From the NCBI GenBank assembly GCA_033675545.1, contig JAWDGP010003778.1, forward strand, positions 521,481 to 585,480: DNA of 64,000 nt, in the 5' to 3' direction. The notes under the pieces are model-generated. The model did not search any database and was not told the DNA's origin. It saw only the letters and a list, made by a program, of their open reading frames with translations. Positions 1 through 37,800 of the stretch are shown in pieces. How positions within the stretch are numbered: the first letter of the stretch is position 1; each line of letters begins with the position of its first letter. Source of the stretch: Elysia crispata (taxonomy: Eukaryota > Mollusca > Gastropoda > Plakobranchidae). A program made the translations under genes and the position numbers.

Positions 1-385
1 TCCAAGTCTTGATTGATATGCCCTTCTTTAGGACTGTTCTAATGTAAGACCCCCACACAGCAAAAAATGGTTATAAACAAGCTAAAAAGAATTCACTCAA
101 ACTGGTCTCCAATATTATGTATAATATGGACATTGTTGTATTTTTAAAAATTTACTAAAAAAATATGCCTTTTGTCCTACAATATACAGTAGGACTCCAA
201 TCATGTACAGCTCACAAATTAGTTTCAACATTTCTGTCTCTTCTGAATTAAATACAGAAATATCAAGTAATTTCCCCAAGAATTAAAAACTGTTCTACAT
301 ATCAGATTTAGCCTTTGTCAAATTTGAAGAAAAAAAAGTAAAGGACAGAATAATCATTGGACCTGTGTGTATATGTCTGTATTAC

Positions 386-12136
<11,751 letters not shown>

Positions 12137-12148
12137 CTTGGGAATTTC
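12137..12148 (-). other. AGBL5: AGBL5 5' UTR segment next to the start codon
   Basis: Twelve bases upstream of the ATG, on the minus strand, TTTTCATTGAAG resembles a splice acceptor. This suggests that a non-coding first exon lies further upstream (higher coordinates). I could not place that exon. Confidence 0.4.
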
Positions 12149-12584
12149 CTTCAATGAAAATTTAAAAAATTAAAAAAAGCTGTGCATGTATATGTACAGA
12201 TAGTCTAAATAAGATAAAAAAATTCGCAGCTCATCATAAGTTTTGCGGGAATGAATTTTTTTTTTTGTTCATACAAAATTTCCACATCAATATTGCACAG
12301 AAGACAAGATGTCTATGAAGGATTTGAATGCTTTCAACACACACAAATTTAAAAAAAAAAATGGCCTTTTGTATTTATATCCCACAAACCCAAGGTAATG
12401 CAACATGCAATGCAAGTTGTTTCAAAAAAATTTAGTATCTAAGGGGATTAAAAAAACATTATGATAAGAGATAAATTAAAAAAAAATAGTACATCTTTTA
12501 CAGCATTTATCCAGTGTTTCATAAAATGCTTTGCTTTAAACTTATATTAACAATGTCTAATTGGATTCACAATTGTCAAGATGC

Positions 12585-12740
<156 letters not shown>

Positions 12741-15440
12741 TTGAAAAAAATTACAAGATCCAAAATCACAGAAATTATTCAGTTAACAGTGTATCCCCAC
12801 CATAAGCTGAAATTTTTTTAAGCTACCTTTTAATATTTTTTTTCCTCCAGTAATAACAGTTACATAAGGCGACCAAAGAACTCACACAACTAACATGGAC
12901 TTCCTTGAGATCCAACATGCTTTTTTCTTACAATCATATACAGCCTTTACAATATTCTTCTCTCAAAACACTTCTTTTCCTCCTTTTTTCATGGCCTACC
13001 CTGTCAGTCTTACACTCTCACTTTAAAATCTGTTTCAGGCCACTTTTTATTCTTCCAAATACAGATTGGATTCAACAAATTTTTTGTCCAGGTTTCTAAA
13101 CCTTTCTCCTGTGCTGCATCCGCAAGTAGCCTTTGCCGTGAACGTAATTTGACTTCTGAGATGAGCATAAATGTGGGTGATGAAGCTCTGAGTTGGGCGC
13201 TGCAACGCTAATAAAAGTAGATATTCACTCTTTGAAATGTCATTATCTTCTAAATGCCCAATCTCAGTTAATTGGTAGACTTCGTATCTTTTATTATAAT
13301 ATCAACCTCTTTGAACTAATGCAAAGAGTCGAGAGCCCATGAGGTGTGAAGAACAAATTGCAATTTCCGCATGTCTGTCATTTTCATGTTACAAGATGGC
13401 TACATGAAGTTACTGACATGTGGGGAAGCTGTTTCTTTAACTGCAGTAGTTACAATGACCAAATTAAAGATGGCTAAACATGGCCATTCCCTTCCCTTTA
13501 CTTGACCTTACCCCAAACTCCACCTTCAATAAAGAGTCCTAACAAAGACTAGGCTTGACCACTGTCCCAAGTCTGCCTTTTTCTAATGATACATATGGAT
13601 CGTACCTGGTGGGGGGTGTAAAGAAATGTAATTGGTACATTTCTATAATATTATTAGATCCAACTTATCTTGTAACAGGTCAATCATATCCTCTTGGAAC
13701 TGTAAAGCTGACTAAAAAAAGGTAGCATTTAAAGGGTTTACTGAGATGTAAAAAAAACGTATGAGTTGATAGTGTGGTGTGTGTGTAGGGTATCAGGCCT
13801 TTTTTGTTGGTGACATGTTGTCACTTAGTGTCCAATGGCAGGAAAGCATAGTCTGTCTTTCAGATTTCTAAAGAAATTTTTACCTGATGTCTCCCCAAGT
13901 TGTTTGAGATAATGAATAAGTCAAGAGCCTGAGAAGCCTCAAGGGCAGACATTGCTAGTGTCGTCTGATTTCCTTCTTACTCTGCTATCTCACTGTATCA
14001 TTCCTCCTTACTCTCTTTGCATAGTTATTACGCATCTGTCTTTACCTAATTGTACATGTATAATTTCATAGTTATTTTGAACTAAAGAACTATGCACTGA
14101 ATATTAAGGCTTTAACTATAATCTTTGCTTTAACTAAGATGGAAGACCAAACTAGACTCAAAAGGTTTGCTTGTTCTAAATGGGTTATAATCTTTTTTAA
14201 TTTTCTGCCTTAACCTCCTCCCCGCCCCCTTCACCACAGACACACTAAATTAATTGCATCTCCGTTTTACTTTCATTGCAAATCCAATCTCTCATCAAAG
14301 GAGTTGCTAATATTGCAAACTGCAAACACTGTATCCAATAAACCTGTCCCCGACAGTCTCTGAAAACGTTTTTTTCCCTTGAGGCCTATTTCTCTCACTC
14401 TTCCTTTCCAGAGCTCATTAAAACTATGATACATACATTAACATAAAGGTGTTAAGGTTGAAAATATATATAATTTACTTAAAATTTGATTGGCAATAAA
14501 AGCTCTCTCAATGCTTTGTGTATAATCTATAGTATGCACAGAACAAACACAGATATTCTGCTCTGCCATATGTCCAATCCAGAAGCTGAATGTCCTGTCA
14601 CCAGTACAGTTTTTCTCCCTACCTACTGCTTACCATGAAAGCAAGAGCCAGGATAAATTGAACTGTTTGTGTTTCATAATAATTAAAAAAAAAAATAAAA
14701 ATAAAAAAAGAGTAAAGTTAAGGATTTTTTTTCATTAGACATGAGTATGCCAGAAAAATAAATTCAATTAACAACTCCCCCCACCCACCCCCAGATCAAA
14801 TACCTCATCTAGATCTATACTCAACAAATGTTCTTTCTTTGTCTGACCTAAGAGTATAAGAGTACCCAAAAACTTGTTATGGACATACAGAACTCTAGAA
14901 ACAAATTTGAATGAACTCAGTTAGATATACTCAAATGAGATCTAGATCCAGATTCTATGAAATGCTGATAGGACGAACCAAAAGAAAGGCCTTCTTTACA
15001 ATCGCTTAACTTTGTCCCAAAAAAAATCAGTCAATTTTAGTCTTCACCTTCAAGATTTTTCCTTTCTTCCAGTGCCCAGTCTTGTTCTCTCTAGCCGGTT
15101 AAACTTAAACATTTCACGATAACATGGGTCTAGGCTATAAATCCAGATCTCTGAAGACATATCTTAAGTGTGAATGCTATTTATATCATGCTGTTAATGC
15201 AAAGTCCTGTTAAGCTCCATGTTGTAACAAAATTGCACACCTACACACACATTCATCCAAAGCGTGTGGAAAACAGCTGGGGTTCAGACATGTTGTAAAC
15301 TATTATGGTTGCTGGCCCATGTGATCAACCCGTCGACTTTGATTGGTTTGAAATTTAGACGCAGCATCTAATAACAATTTCGTCCTTTTGTTATAATAAA
15401 AAGGGGAACAATTAAAACAAAATTTAATATATAGGCCTAT

Positions 15441-15506
<66 letters not shown>

Positions 15507-16544
15507 TTACGAAAGGAGGAGGAAGTTCATGGCTATGTCCATTTTGAATAACGATGTTTCTATCTACCTTTACTTTAAAAACATCTTGTGTACTTGACGG
15601 TATCTAAATTTCGTGAATAGGTGCGCTTCAAGGCTGTTTTACTTCCATCGCCTGACCCCCCCCCCCCACCCCCCGAAAAAAAAAGTAAATAAACCAAGAA
15701 CTAAAAAATAAAAACAAATCATGAAGCAGAATTATTCTTTCTCCTCTATGTAATTATTAATAATCACGAGGAAAAAAATCAAAGCAAAACAAACCCCAAG
15801 GCGTTATCTTCCTTTTTCCTTCTACTTTTCAACTTCCATGTGTATAATTATTTGTGTGTGAATGTTGCGTGATAGTTTGTCGGGCGCTATAGAGCTGTAT
15901 TTATTTCCTCCACCTCGAGATCGCCTAGCAAGTAGCTCACTGTCTTCACTTTCTAACTTTCTTCGGCGCTTTTTCAGTGTATTGTGAATTTGGTCTTGTC
16001 TGTGTTCACTTTCGGTTCATACTTTCAGACCACATTGTTCACTTCGTTGATACGGTATATGTATATATCCTATTCTTGTCTGATAGAATCCACACCATTT
16101 GATTACGCTACCTCGTTTAAGATTTCTTCTGAATTCGAAACTATTGTTTTGTTTTGAGTTATGTCCCTCTGATCTGGCGAAGAATTGTGTCTAGGTGGAT
16201 GGTAAAAAAAAATTAACGCCTGCGCTTAGATTGTCTCCTTTCGGTGTTCCGACTTCGTGGTGGAGATGTTTAGAATAATTATGTGACGCTTTTGGTTATT
16301 GGATTTATTTAAATTTTCCAGGACGAACCGTTTGAGAACAATCAAATGTTCACTAAAATTAATTTGTCTTATTTCTCTTCTATGATTGATGCTGCGGGCT
16401 TGCCAATGCTTGGGATTTGGATGTTGCGATCTGCATTCCATGATTTCGCGGCCAGCTCTACCTTCTGTACATCATTCAGTCCATCTGTCTTTATATATCT
16501 TCATACAAGTCAATCAATCGGTCTATCCATGTATTTATCTCGTA
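12741..16544. other. Gene-poor AT-rich stretch upstream of AGBL5
   Basis: I see no conserved coding segment here. It may hold the unplaced non-coding first exon and promoter of AGBL5. A (TA)n tract lies at 15443-15505 and a C-rich run near 15656-15672. Confidence 0.5.
15443..15505. repeat. (TA)n microsatellite
   Basis: An uninterrupted run of alternating T and A, about 63 bases. Confidence 0.95.
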
Positions 16545-16745
16545 GGACTTCCGATTGGGTACGTTGTTTAGAATATTAAGATATGATCTAGGATTTAATA
16601 TTGAGCCGTATTTTTTTTTTAAATTGGTAATTCATAGTTAGAAAATGATTTACCCTTACTTGAAGCATTAATAAGTTCTATATATGGCCTGATCAAACGA
16701 AGCCTTCTTTAGTGTGATAGAGGTACCGTACCCGTTCGAAAGTCC
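16545..16745. mobile_element. 0.2 kb MITE, copy 1
   Basis: About 200 bases begin with GGACTTCCGATTGGGTACG and end with the near inverse CGTACCCGTTCGAAAGTCC. The interior is clearly similar to 52469-52673, so this is a dispersed inverted-repeat family. Short chance reading frames overlap it. Confidence 0.7.
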
Positions 16746-17215
16746 TTCCATTTACTTACTTATCTTTTTAATTGTCCATAGATAAAATGTAGAAGTTCTA
16801 GTATGGTATGAGATTAACCATCTGTTTGAAAAAATCAGCTTTTTACATAATTATCCAGTTCGTATATATAGCAGCATTTCAACGTAAGGGGAAAGTCAGA
16901 TGCATGTGCTTGATTACACGGGCAGGTAGCTTGTGCGGTCCCGGGATAACCTGTTATTCACATTTAAAGCACTGTATCGAATATCAGACTAAATGCTTGG
17001 GTATTATCGAAAAATTTATCGACGTATAGTTAAGAGTGACACGCTAAACGTAATGATGATTCAAATTCACTAGGTTGATAATAACACATTCAGAGTTACA
17101 CCACCCCTCTTAGTTACCAGCCATCTGAACGATTGCTTATTATTCTCTCTGCTTTGGAGAACTAGAAAAGTTTGATCTTATAATCATTATCTTAATTACT
17201 ACTACTTCTACCGCT

Positions 17216-17660
<445 letters not shown>

Positions 17661-18070
17661 GGAGGAGGGAGGGAGAGAAAGCGAGAGAGGGAGAGAGAGA
17701 ACAGAGGGAGACAGACAGAGAGAGAAAAGAAAGAATAGGAGACAAACCGGAACCGGCCGGGAGAGTGAGAAAAGAGTTAAAGATTGAGGGACAAAAGGCG
17801 GGTGGGAAGTGGTGTGTGCAGCAAAATGAAAAAGAAAGCGAAACAGAGAACTGAAATGGGAAATGTAAAGAGAGACAAGATAGTTATAGAATGAGAGAAA
17901 ATACGTAAAGGAAGTCCATAGAGGTAATGTATGTGTGTGTGTAAGTGACAGAGAGAGAGAAAGAAAAGAATGAAAGAGCGAGAGAGGGATAGAGAGAAAA
18001 AGAGTAGGTCTACCGTAATAAAGACGAGGCGATTGGTTCTCAATTTCTTTTCTTTTTCCCTCCTCCCTCC

Positions 18071-18110
<40 letters not shown>

Positions 18111-18130
18111 GCTCGCTCTCTCTTTCTCTC
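17661..18130. repeat. Purine-rich then pyrimidine-rich low-complexity DNA
   Basis: Loose GA-rich sequence continues to about 17990 and is followed by a (CT)n run near 18072-18108. The two halves are roughly complementary in composition. No coding evidence is seen. Confidence 0.7.
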
Positions 18131-18914
18131 CCTCCCCGCTCCCTCTTCCTGGCTCTTCATATCTTTTTGTCTTCAATGCAGCCCCAACGTGATTATACTT
18201 TGTAGAGAAATCACGAGATCAGCTGTCTGAGCTGAGTAGGCGTCGCCGGTATTTCCAATCGGTGGAGCAAAACGGATCTTCCCAAGGTTCATTGCGGATG
18301 TATGTCACAAGGGTTGAACCACAGGTTAAAGGGGACATTGTAGGATCCCTATTTTGTGGGCTGTTCCAAAGGTCAAAGCAAAATAAAACTTGCCTTCCAC
18401 GGGTAGAAGGTTTCGGGGATTCCCCCATTCCTATCCCGGAAACAGCTATCACAACTTTGCGATAATAGACTTTTTACCCCCACACCCGGAAAAAACTGAG
18501 TGACAATCCAATGACTAAAAAAAAAAAAATGTCACATGGCTGAACGATTTTTGCGAGCGCATGATCTGAATCCTGTTGCCGGCACTTAACCATGATAGGT
18601 GTGACACCTATTTTAACAAGTCATTTAGATTTAGGATCATAGGAGGGTTTAGTCATATATCACCCAAAGAATGAAGCCCTAACACATGAAATTCCAGTTC
18701 AACTATAGTTGTTTATAGCTGTAAGCGTGTAGACGATACAAGGGTCGAGCTAATTATCTGACATCGGCTCTGGAGTCTCCAGTGCATGAGTCCACAGCCA
18801 CAAAGTAAGATCTGCCTTTGTCGAACGGCCTGTATCCAGATTCTAGATTTTAGTTCTCGGTCGTAGTAAATTGACAGGATTGCTACACAGTAGTTACGAC
18901 CCGACCCAACCAAG

Positions 18915-30945
<12,031 letters not shown>

Positions 30946-33900
30946 TAACCAGCCGCTCTAGTTAAAGAGAGTTCATGTGAAGCACATTCAGCCCAACTCA
31001 ACCCTTTCTCTGTGTTGAGGGATCGCCTGACATTGTGACGCACTGCCACTAGTGAGAACAAACCAACGCACATATCTTCACACTCAAAATATGAGACTAA
31101 AAAGTACCATGTCGTACATTAGTAAATGTAATTAGAAGTTGAACCTTGCTGAAAGTCTTCATGTATTTCAGTTCGAGGCTAAGTCTGACATAGCTAAACC
31201 TCAGAGTGGCCATGAGACACAAGAAGACTGAAATGAGCTTCAGACACATTACAGGCCGAGGTCTAACTTAAGTATGCACCAGAGTTTAACTTAACTTGAA
31301 ACGGAAGATACATGAGAGTTGAAAGCTGACTATATGTGTCACAATACGAAGAGGATCTCCAGCTTTCCTCAAAAACATTTTTTAGATTTATATTTCAGAC
31401 CATCTCTGCCTGGAGACAGCCAATCTTTGAAATGTTGGGGCTATCTCTCAGAAAAAGCCATCAAAGTTCAAGAAAAGACTGTTGCAATTACAGGCATGTA
31501 GACATTCTATTGCATCAACAATGATCTCAATCAATCATTTTTTATCCCATTCGTCCCATACCAGCTTAAAAACCTCAGACACATTTACCCATCACAATGT
31601 CAGTATGAGTGACCATCTGTGATGTGTTAATAGTGGGGCTCCACATCCCAGTTAAATTTGAAATTACCTCATTAAATTAGCTCCAGGGTACCTGCAACTG
31701 CTGTTAAATACTGTATGATATACATGTCTACATGGACATTTTTTTCTTGTATTCTTACTACCACCATATGCATGAAATGAAATGTACATTAATCACTACC
31801 CGCATGAATCACTAGTATCAGACTTTTTCAAATGAAACTCACGCTAAAGGAAGATTTTTACATGTACATAATTATATAAATCTATGATCTAGTCCAGTGG
31901 TTCTTAACCTGGGTTCAATTGAACCCTTGGGGTTTGGTGGGTCGATCTCAGAGCCAGAAAAAAAAATTTCTATATCTTGAATTTGAAAAAAAAATCATAT
32001 TTTATTTTTACGACCTTTTTAAGGTTTTAAAAAATTTTAGAAGTTGACATTCTTGGTCATTTGTTGCTATTTTGCAGGTCATTTTCTGCAAACAACAATC
32101 TTTCAAATACATCGAATAGTGATGGTTATGGTTGCATGGAAAATGAGCCTATGATACAAGAGAGAGAAATATGACTGATTGCTCTTCTGTTCTTGTTCAC
32201 AAGCATATTAATCTGATGTACTGCTAGAGCTATCAGAGTCTTGAGTGACTTGGAGAGTAAATTTTTAATTGAGACCGCCCCTTAATTCAACTTTAATTCA
32301 AAGACACTTGTATGAAATCCACAGATAAATAAACTGGTAAAACTAAAAGACCTCTTCGAATGTGCATCTTGATCTTCCAGCCATCCTTGTATTTATTGAG
32401 AATGCCATTGTAAATTTCACACATGATAAATTGGCTTTCTGGTTAATTTTTAATATTATTCTCATCTCTGTCCGCACAAGTAAATCCAACACTTGATAAA
32501 AGATTGAACATTCAACTCCAGCAACAACTTCCACTTCCTTGCATTAAGCTATATGTAGAATGTTACTTCAGTATTTTAAATTCAGACTGAACTACCGAAA
32601 TTAAAATACTTGAAAATATAACAGTTAATTGTAAAACCCATGTATGGAAGCACAGTATATGGCATTGTTAGTTGTCTATACAAGTCAGTATTTTACAGAA
32701 TATCACAGACACGTTAAATAAACCAAAATTCATTTAATATTGGAGCAATCCAGTTTGTAATGCATTTTATTGAAAACATGTTGCTGGCTTAATACATATG
32801 GCTAACTTAACTTATAACTTACAAATCTCTGGGCAGGTTAAAAAAAAGGGCATCAGTTCTCATTGCAAACAACACGAAAAAAAAAAAAATGAATGGTTTC
32901 ATCATGTATGAGATATTGACTTTACAAGTTTACGAGAATACTCCTGAGAAGGTAAATTAACGATGAAGCAAATTCGAATTCAGAAAGAGCCGAATAATCA
33001 AAAATAAAAAGTAAAATCTGACTAGTCCTCAGGTGAGCAGAGCCATCGTCATTGCTCTTCCACTGCCCAAACATGTTAAAGCTGTTGAATTTTCTTGTAT
33101 TGAATCATCACTATTTATTTTCCTAAACAAGGTTTTCCTTGAACATTTAAAACTCTTAGATCAGTATTTCAATGCTTTCTTGTAAAATTTTGAATGCAAG
33201 AACAGCAATTTGTTTTTACATTCTTCGACCAAAAATGGAAGTAATGTTATAATGCAGAGTTTCATCTCAACCAAATAATACGAGTTTAGTCTAAGCTTCA
33301 AGAGCAGCAATATGACATTAAAAACGTTTTATTGTTTGAGAAATTACCCTTAATTTCAAAGCACCAGAGTGAACATGATGCAAATAAAGACTAAGTTCAT
33401 TCATGTAATTTTCAAATATTCAGTTACTTCTGAATTATAAAAAAAGCTGGATTCCTAAAAGGGTAGACAAAGCAAAAACAATATATATTAAAAAAAATTG
33501 TGAAAACAAACTGGTAGCATTCAAAGTAGTAACTTTTTTTTTTTAGCTTTAAGCAAGAAATTTAGATTAGTTGGGGGAATACACATTACTTATCACATAT
33601 AATTATAAAAAAAATTATTACCATGCTATAAAATAACTAGGTCTAGGTTAATAGGGAAAAGGGAAGCACTTGTGATACCGGATAGACCCGCTTTATCTAT
33701 GAGATACTCAGCAAATATAGTCCCTTCTTGTGAAGGATCTAATCAGTTCTTTCCCTAACCTTCTAAACTGTCAACTGGTAGCACTGTGTCAATCATCCTG
33801 AGGTGCTGAAGCCAGCCACAACACCGAAATCTAGAGGGAGATTCTCCTCTCCTTTAGCGTCGACTTCAGTAGAGCAAGATCACAGGGCACTTATACATAC

Positions 33901-34826
33901 GTGCAAAACAATCAGTTATAAAACATGAAAACGATAGAGGAACACAAATAGAAAAAGGTTGAAATGCAATGGTTTAACAAAAAAGCAGACTAGACAAAAC
34001 TGGTCACCATGGGAACAAGTTTGACAAGTGAGGTAACTACCGCAACAATGGGATATAATCTATCTTCCATCATTGTGTTTTAAGTGGACAACGCAGTTTT
34101 TTTTTTTTAAAAGCTGATAATTTAAAAAGAAATGTGTTGCTTAATCTGTCTAAACGGAACCAGCTCAACAATAAAATGTATGCCATGAGATGAAAAATAG
34201 CTTCTCCTCTCAAAGAATCTTTGACTGGCTTTACTTTTCTTTTTATGAATACGCACTATTAAAGATACAACGGTACCTTAAAAGAGAATACAAGTAATCT
34301 ATAGGAAAGCTTTTGTATATCTGAAGCTTCCTGCATAAAACTATATCAATTTCCCTTCTCTTGAACAACATGTATGATTGTATTTCTTAGAAAAAAAGAG
34401 GGCTATTTATTCAAAGGGCATGCTTGACGACAAAGGTATATGAAATTAAGTCAAGCAAAACTGCCTTTCCTTTTAAATCATATTACATTAGATCCAAATG
34501 TTCCCAAAGGACAAAAACATACACTGTTAGGATTACACAAAGTTACGCTGAAGCTCACATATATATATATAATTATAAGTCCTGTCTCGCTGTATTTAGC
34601 ACTGTCTAGAACTGCTGTAAGTGTGCCGGGCAAGAAACCAGCCATATTTCATTCACACTTATTTACACACATAAATAGTCATAATTGAAGATATACATTC
34701 ATATCAAATCAATAATGGAGATAGCAGTTATTAGAGCAAAGCAGTGCTTTCCTCTATCAAAATAAGTAACCAAAAAAAAAAAAAAGAAGAAAAAAAATAA
34801 TTGGCAGCAAAAAAAATATTAACGTT
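30946..34826. other. Convergent 3' flanks of the PUB-like gene and the EB1 gene
   Basis: There is no coding segment here. It should contain the 3' UTRs of both converging genes. AATAAA hexamers on the plus strand occur at 32328 and 32717, and on the minus strand, for example, at 33119-33114; I cannot tell which are used. Confidence 0.5.
31895..32170. mobile_element. hAT-like terminal fragment
   Basis: The sequence begins CAGTGGTTCTTAACCTGG, a common end of hAT-derived repeats, and is followed at once by the 16-base palindrome GGGTTCAATTGAACCC (31911-31926). The other terminus was not found, so the right limit is approximate. Confidence 0.45.
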
Positions 34827-37800
34827 CTAGTATTCCTCTTGTTCACCATCAAACTCCGGATCATCTTCAGGTGGGGCAAATCCCTCCTGTGACAAGGAGA
34901 AAGAAAGACAACCACTTAGTGCTTTAATGAAAAGTATATAAGCATTCAATATCTTTGGTTTGCAAAATGATCATACTTAATTTAATAAAAATCAGTGAAC
35001 AAACCAATTTGATTCTTCATCAGGATAACATTTTTCAAAACTATTTTCTACATGGACAACCCCTCCGTCCTTAAATTCCCATAGAAATAATATAAGCTGT
35101 GAAAATTCAAAAAAGAAAAAAAAAAAAGAATGGGAAATTGGTAAAACAAAATAGCACTTACTTCTGTTGCATAGAGTACATCCATTATTTCCTTAACATG
35201 GCCCAGGGCATCATGGTCTTGGCAGATGATCTCAATTTCTCTCAGTTTATTGAAGTAAAAGTCTCGCTCTTTCTCTAGGCCCTCCTTGTCCATTGTAAGC
35301 TGCTCAATCTATTATAAAAAAAAATCACAAAAAGACCGTTAATTACAAGACCAGTTCTTCAGACACAAGAACTTTTCACACATAAAAACAGATACCTTTC
35401 TTGCCTTCTTTTTTCTCCATTTTAAGAAACCTTCCCTAATTTTTAAACATCCCTATCAACTTATAGTTACAGATGCTGCTTAGCCTTCATTCAAGTAAAT
35501 AAAGGGGGAATTATGAATTTGTGCAAGTAGTTTTTGTTGGTATCTTCAGTGAAAGCACATTTCAAAAGATATTTAAATAGATTGGAAAAGTACAGAATTA
35601 GTTGATTTCCGGTTTAGGCATCACATTCTGCACAACTAAAAAAGTTTCAACTTAAAGAATCCTTAAATTTAGGATTCTTATCCCTATTTCTATCAAAGCT
35701 TTTATGTAACATTTTTTGCTCCATTTCCTTATTCTCTAAATGGAATTAAAGACTAACTCTGAAATGTGATATTTTTCAAGATATTTTGCATCAGTATGAT
35801 ATGATACTAAACACTACTAGCACATTTGTGTCATTGGAATATGTATAATGTGGAACCAGACAATATTACCATTCTTTGTACTGAAGAGATGCTATATGAA
35901 TAAAGAGCAAGAATAGTGATAATAATCTGTGTTGGTGAAGTGATATCTGTGTAATAGGAGACTAAATGGTACTGACAATTTTTTACTGATGGGGTAACCA
36001 AAGGTAAAACCTCGCTGTGAAAAAAAAAATTCTTGGTCCCCCCCCCCAACATGTCTGCATGCTGCTTCTATGCCCCCTGAAAGAAGGACTAAACATTCTC
36101 AATCTCAAATGAAGAATCAAAGAAAATTAAAGGTAAGAAAAGTATTTATAAAGACACACACAAGCAGTTGAATAATAATATAAAAAAAAATCAACAACGA
36201 AAAGAAACAACCTAAAGACAATATTAATAATCCTATTGAAGAGAGAGCGCCATCTTCACAGACTTTATCATGGAACTAGATAATATTGACAATCCTAGTA
36301 CTCAGATAGTGCCAGACAATATTGACAAAGTGGTTATGTCATTGGTTAATTATAAACAGTTTGACTTTAACGCCTAAAACTTAGGCAGTGTTTGGTTTAT
36401 AACTATCAGTGGAACCATTAAACCATACCTGAACCCCCTTCAACTGATTAACAATGCTAAAAAACAAGGTCAAATATCAATACATTGAATGAATGGCCTC
36501 TAATCATTTTTCAAACAGAATTAAAGAGCCTCACCTGTCTGTTGAGCTCATCAACAACTTGACTGTCGCCACCAGCATTGTTGGCCATACCCGGAGATCT
36601 GCGAGTATTGTTTGTAGCTGGACTGCGGGTAGGCTGTTTCACTAGAGATCCATTCGTAGCAGTTGTTTGAGATGTGGGAATGGAGGTTTCAGAAGCACAA
36701 TTGACTTATTATTGAATGGCAGTATAACTCTGTGAATCAAGCTTACACCTCAATTTATTATACAGTGAAAACCTCATAATTCGAATTGTATGGGAATGGA
36801 TTAAAATCTAGAATTGAGAGTATTCAAATTTCAAAAATTGGGCAGAAAAGAGTCTATGAGTGAGAGAGTGAGTAATGTGCCTGCAACAAGCAACCCTACC
36901 CTTCTCCTGTCCCAAGATTGCTATCAATATCAGTAATACTGTTGGCACTCAGTTGTTACTTAATGTATCAGCTCCCTCCAGTAACAAGCAACTCTCCCCT
37001 TCTCGACCCACATTGCTATCAGTATAAGTATTACTACTGGCACTTCACAGTTAGTGCATCCGCACGCTTCTTGCACTGATTAGCCTTGAGAGAGATGTAT
37101 GTAGTCCTTTTGTAATGCCTCATGGAGTGGTATCAACTTTGAATTAAGAGGATCGAATCAAAAGGGCTTAGAAATATGAGTCCAATTCTAACAAAGCCAA
37201 ACAGAAAAAAATAATCTATCATGCTAAATGCAGATTAATAGAAATTTGAATAACCAGACTTTATTTTTTGAGGTTTCCACTGTAAAACAAAAGTAAAACT
37301 TTAAGCAAGAAACACATTTTTATAATTTTCCAAAGACTTTAAAGCTTTAAGTTTTGTAGCATACACTGAAAGATGACTTAATACATATGGATTTTTATGT
37401 ACACTGATCCCAGGTATATTCATATCTTATGCGCTTTAACACATTTTCAGGATGAATGCACCAACAACAAATTCATCAAGCATCCTGTATTGATTTGAAC
37501 CAAACCCTGTTAAAATGATCCTCGAGTTTACAAAGAAGTGCAAAAAGACAAGAAAAGATAGATATAAAATATATATATATATATATATATATACAGAGAG
37601 AGACACACAAACACACCCCCCCAAAAAAAAGAGAGGTGGACCTACTTTTTTGGGTATGCTGAGCAGGTTTTGGAGCAGCTTTTGACGTTGGTGCTTTGTT
37701 CATTCCCACAGACTTGCCTGAGCCCATAGTTTCCCCACCTCTGGCTGCCACTGGATCATATTCCCCACCTTCATAATTTGCATCAAAAAATCGCTTAAAC

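Noticed and set aside
18219..18465. Overlapping open frames on both strands (67 and 77 codons) in a GC-richer patch
   Set aside because: No recognisable domain, and no splice or start context that links them to a gene. The patch may be a repeat or promoter-proximal DNA of the downstream gene.
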